From positions 558,001-622,000 of the forward strand of contig JADKAN010000002.1 in the NCBI GenBank assembly GCA_016719225.1: a stretch of 64,000 nucleotides of DNA, in the 5' to 3' direction. Under the pieces are notes generated by a model. That model worked only from the letters and a program-made list of their open reading frames with translations. It was not told the DNA's origin and made no database searches. The number at the start of each line of letters is the position of its first letter. The stretch's first letter is position 1. This stretch comes from Flavobacteriales bacterium (lineage in GTDB: Bacteria > Bacteroidota > Bacteroidia > Flavobacteriales_F > PHOS-HE28). The translations under genes and the position numbers were made by a program. Of this stretch, positions 8,969 to 18,140 are shown in pieces.

Positions 8969-10451
8969 TTATCGGGCGATCACGAAACGTATGGGTGTGG
9001 AGTCTTCCACCCTTAGGAAATACATGCCCGGCTTCAGGCCACTGACATCGATGATGTCATTCTTCGAGACCAGCTTGGTACTTCGTATCAAGCGGCCTTC
9101 GATGTTCTGGATACGAATGGTGTTTCCTGCCTGAGCCGATCACGGTGATCTGATCGGCTGTCGGGTTGGGGAAAACGGAAAACATACTTATACTTGACTC
9201 GGTGATGGACGTCGTCCAATTGATCACTGGTGGCGGGATTATAGTGTCTCCTCCAATGATGGCCCCGACAAGTTCGACACGTACATCGAAAGGGTAGGGC
9301 GTTCGAAATTGGACGTTACGAATGCCAACGCCTTCTTCATACCAGACATTGATAGCGATCTGTGTCGCAAATGGAAAGACACCGGGCGCCACTTCTTGGG
9401 AGGCATCGAACCCACTGTTTGGAACGCCGAAAGATTGTCCAAGGGCTTGGGAAAACATCCTTGCGTGGCCATCCGCGGCTATGCCGTAATGAGCAAGGTA
9501 ACGAGTGCCATTTGGGGGACCTTCGGGCCAGCAAATGGAGGTATCCATCACTTGCCCGGGATACGCGCTGAGAATAGGGTGCTGTGAATGGACATCCGTT
9601 CTGTTGAACGACCAATGAGTCAAAGGCATTGGCCAGTTGGGCTGCTCATCCATCAATCCCGGATATGGGCTGTTGTAGTTGGTAAGAGCCACCGATGTCG
9701 TGTAGTCTATGGTGTCGGCGGTTTCAGTTCGCCCGTTAATAACCACCTGCCAATAGCGGCTGACTTGAAATGGGAACGTAAACCATCCCGGTGGATCGGC
9801 CAACCAAATAGAACTCACATGATAAGTGAGTTGATCTCCGGGTTGATAATCGAAATAGGCAAGTGGATCAGGGAACAGTCGGCCCACGTTTGCTCCCTCC
9901 ACCCCAAGCAGGTCATAGTGTTCGCCACCATTTTCGAAACGAAGGATGCCATAGGAACGGCTGAGCAATAAGGTGTCGCCATTGCTGAGAAGGATTCTTC
10001 GCAAAGTGTCGGTCACATTGAACAGTGTGGCTGACCATTCCGCGTCCACGGAAGCAGTGATGCCAGTGGACGCGTCGAATACCCAAGTGCTCCCGATCGA
10101 TCCTGAATTATTGATCAGCAAAGTGTCAGGTCCATTGAAGTGCCAATTGCTTCCCGATCGTGTGCAATCGTATCCGAGGAACTGCGGTTGGTCAACACGA
10201 ACGAAGCAACCATCGCAAGGTCCTCCTAAGCTGGCCGGGCATGTGTCACACACCACTGCAATGCGATTCATCTCATAACGAAAGCTGTCCACCCCCAGCG
10301 TATCGATGTGGGTAACGAAGATCTGGTTGCTGATGGTGTCCGTTCCATCATCGGAATAGTTGTACTTATAGTCCGGATTCAGTAATACCCAGTTCTGGGC
10401 GGAAAGAAGTCCATATTGAAGGACAAGGACAAGAAGAAAGGCCTTGCGCAT
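8969..10451 (-). CDS. T9SS-sorted extracellular protein with frameshifted sorting domain
   Basis: A secreted protein of about 490 residues with no recognised catalytic domain. The start at 10451 gives a classic signal peptide (MRKAFLLVLVLQYGLLSAQ). The body is beta-rich, with a small cysteine cluster (CDTCPASLGGPCDGC) near residue 70 and many Trp, Asn and Tyr residues. Near the C-terminus the T9SS motif MFSVFPNPTADQITVIGS appears, then the frame shifts at about 9130. In the other frame the rest of the sorting domain is intact (NTIRIQNIEG, then LKPGMYFLRVEDSTPIRF) and stops at 8969. As read, the protein would carry an unrelated tail and lose its T9SS signal. Whether this is a mutation or an error in the sequence is open. 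Confidence 0.7.
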
Positions 10452-10506
10452 AACGGCTTCTTTCAGGACAAGATAGGGCAAGGGCAGAAAACGCTGCTTG
10501 GTAGGT

Positions 10507-11706
10507 TCACTTTCCCTTCTCCAACTTTTTCCAATTCTCCTGCAACACCACGCTCGGGTCGAAGAGCGGGTCATTGCTCAGGATGTAGCTGCCGTCCGGG
10601 CGGCTCCAAGCCTCATTGTAGCCTGCGCTCAGTTCCACGCTGCCGCCGGTCGCATCGCGCCAGCTTTCCACGCCGCGCAGGGTCTGTCCCCACTGCTCGG
10701 CAATGCGGTCCCGGCTTTCCTGTCCACCTTCCCATGTCCGCTGCTGTAGGTCCGCGGAATAATTCGCTGCATCGCGCTGTATGGCGGCACGCTTGGCGGT
10801 CTCGTGCTGCTCCACGGCCGCCACGTTGTTCATCATCTGCTGCACGCCTTGTTGATATTGCGGATTGATGCGGAAGCTGCTCATCACAACGCTCAAGAGC
10901 TTGCGCGCCTCGCCCTCTTTGCCGGCTGGACAGCGCAGGGCCACCTTCTGTGTGGCTTGGCAGGTGTAGCTCGCGCTTTGGCCACCGTTCATGAAGTTCG
11001 GCATCCATGCTACCTGCATGGCGACGCTGCAGAGTGCCACGCCCGCGCTCCCATCGGGGTAGCGCAGGTTTGCCATTGCCGCACTCGGCCTGCTTTCCAG
11101 GTTCACCCCGGCCTGGCGGAATTGTTGGTTCGCCGCTTGAGCCTGCTGCTGGAGCGCACTTGTCAGTTCCGCGTTGGGTTCCACGCTCACCACTTGGGCA
11201 CCCATCTCCTGCGCCAAGGGTCCTTGCAGGAATTGCCCGGCGTCCATCGGCTGAGCGATGGGGCAGCGGCGGTACACCGGGTTCTGCGCCTGCTGGATCT
11301 GTGACTGCAGCATCATCCGGTCATCCCACCAATCCCATTCCTGCAACGGGTAGATCTCCAGCGCGTAACCTCCGTCCGGGGAGGTAACGGTGACGCGGTT
11401 GCGGACGGATCCGGCCATACAGCCGCTGCCCACGTTCCAAGTGATACCGCCCACGCTTTTCCAACCTTTGGGAACAAGTATCGAGTACGCTTCCATCGGC
11501 TGCGCGAATCCGGTCGGGTCGATCACCCGCAAGCGGTCCAGCACCAGGTAGTCCTTGCCCTCGGTGAATTTGCTGATGGGTTTCTGCGCACCTGCCCCGG
11601 TCGCGGCCAAGGCCGGGCCCTGATCGCCCTTTCCCGGGTCCTTCGGGGTGGAATTGGCACAAGCAACCAGGGCCAGGAGTGCCTGGAGCAGCAAGATCGG
11701 TCGCAT
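10507..11706 (-). CDS. predicted lipoprotein of unknown function
   Basis: About 399 residues from the ATG at 11706, chosen because it begins a short lipoprotein signal (RPILLLQALLALVACANS) with lipobox LVAC; the cysteine would be acylated after cleavage. A Pro/Gly/Ala-rich spacer follows, then a folded domain with phrases such as YSILVPKGWKSVGGITWNVG and EIYPLQEWDWWDD, and a Gln-rich region around residues 190-215 that may form a coiled coil. A late segment (NEAWSRPDGSYILSNDP) resembles proteins annotated only as hypothetical. I do not recognise a named family. The gene stands alone, with T9SS cargo downstream and a DUF5522 gene upstream on the same strand. Confidence 0.75.
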   Translation of the reverse strand: MRPILLLQALLALVACANSTPKDPGKGDQGPALAATGAGAQKPISKFTEGKDYLVLDRLRVIDPTGFAQPMEAYSILVPKGWKSVGGITWNVGSGCMAGSVRNRVTVTSPDGGYALEIYPLQEWDWWDDRMMLQSQIQQAQNPVYRRCPIAQPMDAGQFLQGPLAQEMGAQVVSVEPNAELTSALQQQAQAANQQFRQAGVNLESRPSAAMANLRYPDGSAGVALCSVAMQVAWMPNFMNGGQSASYTCQATQKVALRCPAGKEGEARKLLSVVMSSFRINPQYQQGVQQMMNNVAAVEQHETAKRAAIQRDAANYSADLQQRTWEGGQESRDRIAEQWGQTLRGVESWRDATGGSVELSAGYNEAWSRPDGSYILSNDPLFDPSVVLQENWKKLEKGK

Positions 11707-11796
11707 AGGTGTCGGTCTTTTCACAAAACTAGGGACCCCGTTCCAGCGGGTATATCACGAAAAGTCGGGATGCCAGAAGGGGGTGAGCACCGCTAA

Positions 11797-12018
11797 CTAA
11801 CGCTTCTTCTTCTTGTCCGCCGGCGAATTCCCGTACGGGCAGTGCCTGCAGCCGCTTTGGCAGCAATAGCCGCGCTTCAGGTGGTAAGTTTCCGTCCACG
11901 CCACATATCCTTCCGGGGTGAAGTAGAAGTCCTCCAAGGCATATCCCAAGCGCAGCAGGTCCTTGGTGCGCGGATCGTCCGCCGGGGGGACGGGATGCGG
12001 AGGCGGAGGCTTTGGCAT
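11797..12018 (-). CDS. small DUF5522 protein
   Basis: A 73-residue protein. After a Pro-rich N-terminus it contains the family pattern LGYALEDFYFTPEGYVAWTE and YHLKRGYCCQSGCRHCPYG, a dense cysteine and histidine cluster that suggests metal binding, then a Lys-rich end. DUF5522 proteins are short, common in Bacteroidota, and of unknown function. The ATG at 12018 gives the usual family length. It is transcribed away from the glucosaminidase gene, leaving a 120-base intergenic region for both promoters. A much longer reading frame extends upstream but is only the antisense of the glucosaminidase. Confidence 0.85.
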   Translation of the reverse strand: MPKPPPPHPVPPADDPRTKDLLRLGYALEDFYFTPEGYVAWTETYHLKRGYCCQSGCRHCPYGNSPADKKKKR

Positions 12019-12138
12019 TGGAGGGCACGAAGTTCGCGTCCCCCGCGTTTTTCCACAACGGACGGTGCAAAGGCCGGTGGATGGATCGTGGAAAACCCTT
12101 CGGAAACCCAATAGTTTCGGCCCTTGCAGAAGACCGCG

Positions 12139-13122
12139 ATGCTCCCAATGAAGATCCAACACCTGTTGAAAACCTGCCTTTTGGCGGCTTTGCCGGTGCT
12201 CTTGGCCAGTGCCCAAGGCGGTCCGGACAGCAATAGCCAGACGCCGGAAGGATATATCGAGCAGTGGAAGACGGTGGCGGTGAAGAAGATGAAGGAACAC
12301 GGCATCCCGGCCAGCATCACACTGGCGCAAGGGTTGCTGGAAAGCCGCAACGGCAACAGCGTGCTCGCCACGGAGGGCAACAACCACTTCGGCATCAAAT
12401 GCACGCCCGATTGGACCGGTGGTAAGGTGTACCACGACGACGACAAGAAGAACGATTGCTTCCGCAAATACCGCAGTGCCGACCAGAGTTTCGAGGACCA
12501 CAGTAAATTCTTGGAACGGCCGCGCTATGCGAGCTTGTTCGAGCTGAAGTCCACGGACTACAAGGGATGGGCTCACGGGCTGAAGAAGTGCGGCTATGCC
12601 ACCGACCCCAAGTACCCGGACAAGCTCATCACCTTGATCGAGCGTTACAAGCTGGACAACCTGGACAAAGGCGTGGACGTGAGCTATGCCAAGGCGGACA
12701 AGCCCGCGGATAAGCCCAGCGGGAAGAGCGGTAAGCACGGCCGCAACGACGACAACATCGTGACCATCGGTGGCATGCGCAACGTGGAACTGTTCGATGG
12801 TCGCATCAAGTTCGTGCGGGCAAAGAAGGGCGAAACGGTGAAGGACATCGCGGCGGAGATCCAGCAGATGCCGGGCTTGGTGGCGAATTGGAACGACATG
12901 GACAAGGACAGCCGGTTGGAGGAAGGGCAGGTCGTCTACATCCAGCCGAAGCGCAACAAGAGCAAGGACCAGGAAAGCATCACCGCGGAGAAGGGCGAAA
13001 CCTTGTGGGGCATCAGCCAGCGCACCGGCGTGAAGTTGAAGCGGTTGGCGAAGTACAACAACATGGGCATCGCGGACCCGGTGACGGCAGGGCAGAAGGT
13101 GTGGCTGCGGAAGCACAAGTAA
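12139..13122 (+). CDS. cell-wall glucosaminidase with two LysM domains
   Basis: About 327 residues. It is predicted to cut the glycan strand of peptidoglycan at N-acetylglucosamine. The order is a signal peptide (MKIQHLLKTCLLAALPVLLASAQ), a glucosaminidase domain at about residues 40-185 with LAQGLLESRNGNSVLATEG (putative catalytic Glu) and NNHFGIKC, and two LysM-type repeats near residues 225-270 and 280-325 (KGETVKDIAAEIQQMPGLV and KGETLWGISQRTGVKLKRL), each ending in a VYIQP or VWLRK strand. LysM modules bind peptidoglycan, so the enzyme acts in the periplasm or on the envelope in growth or daughter-cell separation. The ATG at 12139 was preferred over an upstream TTG; 12148 is also possible. 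It is convergent with aroA. Confidence 0.85.
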   Translation: MLPMKIQHLLKTCLLAALPVLLASAQGGPDSNSQTPEGYIEQWKTVAVKKMKEHGIPASITLAQGLLESRNGNSVLATEGNNHFGIKCTPDWTGGKVYHDDDKKNDCFRKYRSADQSFEDHSKFLERPRYASLFELKSTDYKGWAHGLKKCGYATDPKYPDKLITLIERYKLDNLDKGVDVSYAKADKPADKPSGKSGKHGRNDDNIVTIGGMRNVELFDGRIKFVRAKKGETVKDIAAEIQQMPGLVANWNDMDKDSRLEEGQVVYIQPKRNKSKDQESITAEKGETLWGISQRTGVKLKRLAKYNNMGIADPVTAGQKVWLRKHK

Positions 13123-13165
13123 GAGAAGTAGACCACGAAGGACACAATGGGCACAAAGCCCCCCC

Positions 13166-13288
13166 TTTTTTAACTGCAGAGGGCGCGGAGGGATTTTCTG
13201 TTTTCACCGCAATGGGCACAACGTTCCGGTCCAGAAAGCCTTTTGTGTTGCATTCTCCGCGCTCTCTGCGCTCTCCGCGGTTAAAAAA
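13166..13288. repeat. long imperfect inverted repeat between convergent genes
   Basis: The left arm begins ttttttaactgcagagggcg and the right arm, read as its reverse complement, begins ttttttaaccgcggagagcg; the arms align over about 28 bases with an 8-base insertion. It lies between the 3' ends of the glucosaminidase gene and aroA and overlaps the aroA stop, so it could serve as a two-way terminator. It resembles dispersed GCAGAGGGCGCGGAGG-type repeats. Confidence 0.6.
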
Positions 13289-14492
13289 CCGAGAACCCTA
13301 CGCTTCGCAAGTCCTCCCAAAAGCCCGGATAGCTCTTCGCCACCACCTCCGGATGCAGGATGGTGATGGCGTTGCAGACCAGTGCCAGCGGTGCCAAGGA
13401 CATCGCCATGCGGTGGTCACCTTGCGGATCGAAGGGTGGCGGGTCCAAGTTTGTTATGGGTCCTTGTAGGTTGAAGAGGCCGCCTTCGTAATGCGCCTCG
13501 CACCCAAGCGTTGCCAGTGCCTCGGCAACAGCTTTCAACCGATCGGTTTCTTTCAGCGGGAGGTTGTGGAGGCCGGTGAATTCCGCGCTACGCCCCAAGG
13601 CTGCTAAGGTGAAGGCCAGTGGCTGGAAGAGGTCGGGTGTGTCTTTCAGGTCGGCTTGGAAAAGGACTTTTGGTCCGCTGGCTTTGTGGCTAACGACGGT
13701 GCCGTTCGCAAGCAGGGCTGTTTCCGTGAAGGATCCGAGCAGCGCAGCGATGTGTTGATCACCTTGCAAGCCGTTGTGGTCCAGATCCGGTAGCGTGAAG
13801 TGTGCATCCGTTGCCAATGCGGCTATTTGATACCAGAAGGATGCCGCGCTCCAATCCGCCGGAACGCTCAATTCCTTCGGTACCAACGTGCCACTTTCCA
13901 CGCCGATCGTTACGTCGTCGGCGTGTAACCTAGCGCCGAAGTGCTTTAGGATCTCCAAGGTCATCCGCACGTAGGGTGTGCTGAGCCGCAGACCCGTCCA
14001 TCGCAAGTGAAGGCCTTCGGAAAAGGACGGGGCCACCAGCAACAACGCGCTGATGAACTGGCTGCTTTCCGGCGCGTGCAGCGTGATCGTTCCGCCCTTC
14101 ATCCGTTTTCCGCGTACACGGAATCCGGTGGCTACTTCCGTGATGTCCGCGCCCAGTTCGCGGAGGGCTTGCACCAGCGTTCCGTGCGGACGTTGCAACA
14201 AGCGCGCGTTTCCGGTGATGAAATGCTCCGCACCCTCCTGCACACAGGCCCAGGCCAGCAGGAAGCGCAACGTGGTGCCGCCATCGCCGCAGTGCAGGGT
14301 GGCGGACCGCTCGCGCAGCCGGTCGCGCAAGGTCACGGTGTCCTCGGCCTCGCCGATGTTCTTCACGCAGTCCGGGTCGCCAGCCAGTGCCGCCAGGATC
14401 AATGCGCGGTTCGCCACGCTTTTGCTGGGTGGCAACGCGATGCTTCCGCGCAATGGGCCGCTAGGCCTGCGGATGGTGACGCAGGTGTGCAT
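13281..14492 (-). CDS. aroA: 3-phosphoshikimate 1-carboxyvinyltransferase (EPSP synthase)
   Basis: A 403-residue cytoplasmic enzyme that joins phosphoenolpyruvate to shikimate 3-phosphate, the sixth step of the shikimate pathway to aromatic amino acids. Conserved pieces appear in order: the N-terminal substrate loop ALPPSKSVANRALILAAL, the GDGGTTLRFLLA motif, the shikimate-binding SSQFISALLLVAPS, the LPLKETDRLKAVAEALATLG motif, and DPQGDHRMAMSLAPLAL near the end. The length is slightly below the usual 420-430 but all motifs are present. The start lies 32 bases inside the 3' end of aroB in another frame, which points to translational coupling in a two-gene shikimate operon. Confidence 0.95.
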   Translation of the reverse strand: MHTCVTIRRPSGPLRGSIALPPSKSVANRALILAALAGDPDCVKNIGEAEDTVTLRDRLRERSATLHCGDGGTTLRFLLAWACVQEGAEHFITGNARLLQRPHGTLVQALRELGADITEVATGFRVRGKRMKGGTITLHAPESSQFISALLLVAPSFSEGLHLRWTGLRLSTPYVRMTLEILKHFGARLHADDVTIGVESGTLVPKELSVPADWSAASFWYQIAALATDAHFTLPDLDHNGLQGDQHIAALLGSFTETALLANGTVVSHKASGPKVLFQADLKDTPDLFQPLAFTLAALGRSAEFTGLHNLPLKETDRLKAVAEALATLGCEAHYEGGLFNLQGPITNLDPPPFDPQGDHRMAMSLAPLALVCNAITILHPEVVAKSYPGFWEDLRSVGFSVF

Positions 14493-15588
14493 CCGGGGTC
14501 AGCAGGCGGTAATGGTCCAACGCTTCGGCCACCTGTGCGGCATTGATCGGCACGTCCACGCGGGCGGAACCGATGCCGGTGAGCAGCGTGAATCGGAAAC
14601 CCTCACCGTGGTTCTTCTTGTCGTTGCGCATCAGGTCGATGATGCGGTGGTGGTCGGCTTCCTGCAGGTGGAACATGGGGTAGAGGCCCATGAGGTGTTC
14701 CTCCACGGCGTTCATGCGGTCGCGGTCCAGCAGGCCGGTGCGCCAGCTGAGCCACGTGGCGCACACCATGCCGATGGCCACGGCTTCCCCGTGCAACAGC
14801 GATCGCTGCTGGCTCTCCAGCGCGAAAGCCTCCAGCGCATGGCCGATGGTGTGGCCGAAGTTCAGCAGCTTGCGCTGGTCCTGCTCCGTGGGGTCCAGGC
14901 TGACCACCTCGGCCTTGATCGCGGCCGAACGCCGGATCAACGGCGCCAGTGCATCCAGGTCGTGTAAGGGAGCGCGGCGAACGGCGTTCCAGTGGTCGGC
15001 ATCGTACACCAGGCCATGCTTCACCATTTCGGCCACGCCGTTCAACACCTCGCGCTTGCCCAAGGTGCGCAGGAAGGTGGGATGCACATAGGTGCCCACG
15101 GGGTCCACGAACAGGCCCACGAGATTCTTTACGCCGTTGAGGTCGATGGCCGTCTTGCCTCCGATGGCCGCATCCACCATGCCCATCAGCGTGGTGGGCA
15201 CGTTCGCGAAACGGATGCCGCGCTTGTAGCAGGCCGCAACGAATCCGCCCACGTCGGTGACCACACCGCCGCCCAGGTTCACCAGCACCGCTTTTCGCGA
15301 AGCCGCCTTTTCGGCGAGGTGGGACCACAGCGCGCGGCACACCTCGAGATCCTTGCTCTGCTCGCCGCTGCGCACCTGTAGGTTGGAGGCTTCCCGTAAA
15401 GAAGGTACGTGGGCCAGGAGTTCCGGAAGGCACTGCACCAGGGTGTGTTCGTCGCCCAGCAAGAAGACATCCGCACCCGGCGCCTCAGTGATCAGCCAAC
15501 GTTCCAACTGGCCCAGCGCATCGCCACCCAAGTGCACCGGTCGGGCACCGGCCATCAAACAATTCTCATGTGTGGGCAGGATGGGCAT
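14461..15588 (-). CDS. aroB: 3-dehydroquinate synthase
   Basis: A 375-residue enzyme that converts DAHP to 3-dehydroquinate using NAD+ and a divalent metal, the second step of the shikimate pathway. Visible motifs are the nucleotide-binding GGGVVTDVGGFVAACYKRG, the VPTTLMGMVDAAIGGKTAID substrate segment, EMVKHGLVYD with a metal-ligand glutamate, and the metal-binding histidine region LLNFGHTIGHALEAF. The start at 15588 gives the family's normal N-terminus; further upstream starts run into the promoter region shared with the divergent proline dehydrogenase gene. Its 3' end overlaps aroA. Both genes are intact. Confidence 0.95.
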   Translation of the reverse strand: MPILPTHENCLMAGARPVHLGGDALGQLERWLITEAPGADVFLLGDEHTLVQCLPELLAHVPSLREASNLQVRSGEQSKDLEVCRALWSHLAEKAASRKAVLVNLGGGVVTDVGGFVAACYKRGIRFANVPTTLMGMVDAAIGGKTAIDLNGVKNLVGLFVDPVGTYVHPTFLRTLGKREVLNGVAEMVKHGLVYDADHWNAVRRAPLHDLDALAPLIRRSAAIKAEVVSLDPTEQDQRKLLNFGHTIGHALEAFALESQQRSLLHGEAVAIGMVCATWLSWRTGLLDRDRMNAVEEHLMGLYPMFHLQEADHHRIIDLMRNDKKNHGEGFRFTLLTGIGSARVDVPINAAQVAEALDHYRLLTPDAHLRHHPQA

Positions 15589-15591
15589 CGC

Positions 15592-15599
15592 TACTTTTG
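15592..15599 (+). promoter_or_regulatory. possible Bacteroidota -7 box for proline dehydrogenase
   Basis: The sequence TACTTTTG fits the Bacteroidota -7 consensus TAnnTTTG and lies 73 bases upstream of the proline dehydrogenase ATG. No clear TTTG box is seen at the expected -33 spacing, so the call rests on the -7 match alone. Confidence 0.3.
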
Positions 15600-15671
15600 G
15601 CCGCCTTCGGTCCCGGTGATCCGGTGGTGCAAAGGTTTCCAAAGGAACGAACTACAAGCAAGCGGTGCTCC

Positions 15672-16874
15672 ATGCTCCAACAAGCTGATCCAAGTCCACG
15701 CACATCCGACACCTTACCGGACCTCGGCAACACCCGCACCGCCTTCGCGCACAAAAGCGACCGCGACCTGCAGCGTGCATACTGGCTCTTCCGCGTCATC
15801 GGCACCCCTTGGCTCACCAGTGCTGGCAGCGCCCTTACCAAGTTCGCACTGGCCCTGCACCTGCCGGTGAAGGGCATCGTGAAGGCGACCATCTTCAAGC
15901 AGTTCTGCGGCGGGGAGACCATCGAGGAATCGCTGCGCACGGCGGAGAACTTGGCCAAGAGCGGTGTAGGTACCATCCTGGATTACAGCGTGGAGGGTGA
16001 GGACGACCAAGCCGCCATGGACGATACGGCGGAGGAGATCCTGCGCACCATCGCGGCCGCGAAAGACAACGCGCACATCCCGTTCTCGGTGTTCAAGCCG
16101 ACGGGCGTCATCCGCTTCGATGTGTTGGAGAAGAAGTCCGCCGGCGCGACCATGTCCACCGAAGAGGAAGCGGCCTGGGCACGTGGACGCAGGCGTTTTG
16201 AACGCATCTGCGAGGCAGCGCAAGCGGCGGGTGTCCCCGTTCTGGTGGACGCGGAGGAAAGCTGGATCCAGCAGGCCATCGACGACCTCGCCACGGAGAT
16301 GATCCAGCGCTTCAACACCCAGCGGGCCATCGTGTACAACACCGTGCAACTGTACCGCCACGACCGCTTGGCCTACCTCCGGAAGGAGGCGGAGGCCGCC
16401 AAGGCGAAAGGCTACCATCTCGGGCTGAAATACGTGCGCGGTGCTTACATGGAAAAGGAGCGGGAGCGCGCTGCTGCCAAGGGCTATCCGGACCCCATCG
16501 GTGCCACGAAAGCCGTAGTGGACGCGGACTTCGATAATGCTTTGCGCTATGCCGCCGAACACATCGGCCACATGGCGGTGCTCGTGGGCACGCATAATGA
16601 AGAGAGCACCTTGTTGATGGCACGGCTGATGCAGCAGAACGGCTTGGCGAAGAACGATCCGCGGATCCACTTCGGGCAGCTGTTGGGCATGAGCGACAAC
16701 ATCAGCTTCAACATGGCCCTTGCCGGTTACAACGTGGTGAAGTACGTGCCCTACGGACCGGTAAGCAAAGTGCTTCCTTACCTCATCCGCCGTGCCCAAG
16801 AGAATACCAGTGCCCGTGGCCAGACCGGGCGCGAGCTCGCGCTGATCATCGCGGAGCGCAAGCGCAGGGGTTAG
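15672..16874 (+). CDS. proline dehydrogenase
   Basis: A 400-residue FAD enzyme that oxidises proline to pyrroline-5-carboxylate, the first step of proline use as carbon and nitrogen source. It is of the stand-alone Bacteroidota type, not fused to the P5C dehydrogenase of PutA. Motifs include VPVLVDAEESWIQQAIDDLA, YLRKEAEAAKAKGYHLGLK leading to YVRGAYMEKERERA, VLVGTHNEES, FGQLLGMSDNISFNMA, and the C-terminal proline-binding YLIRRAQENTSARGQTGREL. The start at 15672 was chosen because the frame upstream is antisense to aroB. It is transcribed divergently from aroB across 83 bases. No pyrroline-5-carboxylate dehydrogenase is in the window. Confidence 0.92.
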   Translation: MLQQADPSPRTSDTLPDLGNTRTAFAHKSDRDLQRAYWLFRVIGTPWLTSAGSALTKFALALHLPVKGIVKATIFKQFCGGETIEESLRTAENLAKSGVGTILDYSVEGEDDQAAMDDTAEEILRTIAAAKDNAHIPFSVFKPTGVIRFDVLEKKSAGATMSTEEEAAWARGRRRFERICEAAQAAGVPVLVDAEESWIQQAIDDLATEMIQRFNTQRAIVYNTVQLYRHDRLAYLRKEAEAAKAKGYHLGLKYVRGAYMEKERERAAAKGYPDPIGATKAVVDADFDNALRYAAEHIGHMAVLVGTHNEESTLLMARLMQQNGLAKNDPRIHFGQLLGMSDNISFNMALAGYNVVKYVPYGPVSKVLPYLIRRAQENTSARGQTGRELALIIAERKRRG

Positions 16875-16913
16875 TTCACGGTCCTATTCCAAGCGGAACA
16901 CTAGGCGATAACG

Positions 16914-18140
16914 CTATCGCGCTACCACCAAGGAAGCCCGCTGCGGCACCGCGCCCTCGGTGATCACCACGTAAAGGCCGTTCTTCAGCGCGGACACGTC
17001 CAACAAGTCCGTTCCGGCCAGCACAGCGGCGCGCAACACCACGCGGCCGCTGCCATCCAGCACACGGAGATTCCCTGCCTGTGCTAGTTCCACCGTCACC
17101 TTGTGATCCGCCGGCACCGGGTACAGCCATGGCCGAGCGCTGGAGGTGGTTTGTGCGATACCGGTGGGCATGGAGGTCTGGCACGTGGGCGCATTGCCGC
17201 ACACGATGTCCGCGAGGAAATTGTACACCAACCCGAGGCTTGTTTCCGGGTCGTAGGTAAGGTAGCCCACGTGCTGGCCGGTGGTATCGTATTCCAAATA
17301 GCAATTGTTGATGCCGAGGTGGTTCATGCGTTCATGCATGTCGTGCCCGCCGGATACGATGATGCCGGTAGGGATGCCGAGTGAGCTCACCTCCTGGGTG
17401 AAGCACGGTACGATGATGTCGCCCGTTTCATGCACCGCGCAGAGGGGCTGGTCGCCGGGCTGCATCCAGCTGGTGTCGCCCACGGCGCCGCTGAGGCTGT
17501 AGCACGCCATTACATCGCTGGAATAACCGGGCGAACCGCTGTTGCCTTCCAAGCCGCCCAGTTGGGCACTGTCCAGTACCAAGGGTGCGGGCAGTTCGGA
17601 AGGTTGGTCCAAGTACGTGAGGTTCACCGCGCCGATGGCACCGGCGCTGATGCCGCCCGCTATGATGCGGTCCGGATCGATGTTGTACGGGTTGCCGTCC
17701 TCAGCCACGGTCTTGCGTAGGTAACGCACACAGGCCCGCTGGTCGTGGATGCTGCGCTGCACGGCCTTGTAGGTGCTGTTGGTGGTGGGGAAGAAGAAGC
17801 CCACGCGGTAGTCCATCGCAACGGCCACGTAGCCGCGGCGCGCCAGTTCCGAGCAAATGGGCTGCACGTCCGCGCGGGAGCCCAGGATAAAGGCACCGCC
17901 GAACGCCACCAGCACCACGGGCCGCAGTTGCAGTGGGTCGTTAGCGGGGGCGTAGACGTCCATCCGCAAGGTCTGCGTGCCGCCGCCCACGGCGGTGTTG
18001 GAGCCGTAGGTCACCGCCGCGAAGCTGTCGATCGTGGTGAAGTAGTTGGCCGTAGTGTACCGGCCCGTGCCGCACTCCTGCGCGGAAAGAAATGCGGGTA
18101 GGAGGGAAGCGGCAAGGACGATGGTGTAGGGTCTAAGCAT
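16914..18140 (-). CDS. secreted alpha/beta-hydrolase (esterase) with T9SS sorting domain
   Basis: A 408-residue exported carboxylesterase-like enzyme. The start at 18140 gives a signal peptide (RPYTIVLAASLLPAFLSAQ). The hydrolase domain spans about residues 40-320. An oxyanion segment VVLVAFGGAFILGSRAD replaces the usual HGG with FGG. A nucleophile elbow GGISAGAIGAVNL contains the catalytic Ser (GxSxG). Later Asp and His candidates occur in HETGDIIVPCF and VSGGHDMHERM. The last 75 residues form a T9SS type A sorting domain (WLYPVPADHKVTVELAQ to LVVAR), so the enzyme is released or anchored on the cell surface. The natural ester substrate is unknown. It is convergent with the proline dehydrogenase gene. 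Confidence 0.85.
   Translation of the reverse strand: MLRPYTIVLAASLLPAFLSAQECGTGRYTTANYFTTIDSFAAVTYGSNTAVGGGTQTLRMDVYAPANDPLQLRPVVLVAFGGAFILGSRADVQPICSELARRGYVAVAMDYRVGFFFPTTNSTYKAVQRSIHDQRACVRYLRKTVAEDGNPYNIDPDRIIAGGISAGAIGAVNLTYLDQPSELPAPLVLDSAQLGGLEGNSGSPGYSSDVMACYSLSGAVGDTSWMQPGDQPLCAVHETGDIIVPCFTQEVSSLGIPTGIIVSGGHDMHERMNHLGINNCYLEYDTTGQHVGYLTYDPETSLGLVYNFLADIVCGNAPTCQTSMPTGIAQTTSSARPWLYPVPADHKVTVELAQAGNLRVLDGSGRVVLRAAVLAGTDLLDVSALKNGLYVVITEGAVPQRASLVVAR

Noticed and set aside
7298..9016. 572-codon open frame on the plus strand
   Set aside because: It is exactly antisense to urocanate hydratase, is His/Val-rich and has no domain signature; a mirror of the codon bias of hutU.
12019..13116. 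Upstream extension of the DUF5522 frame on the minus strand
   Set aside because: The first 366 codons are antisense of the LysM glucosaminidase; only the last 73 match DUF5522.
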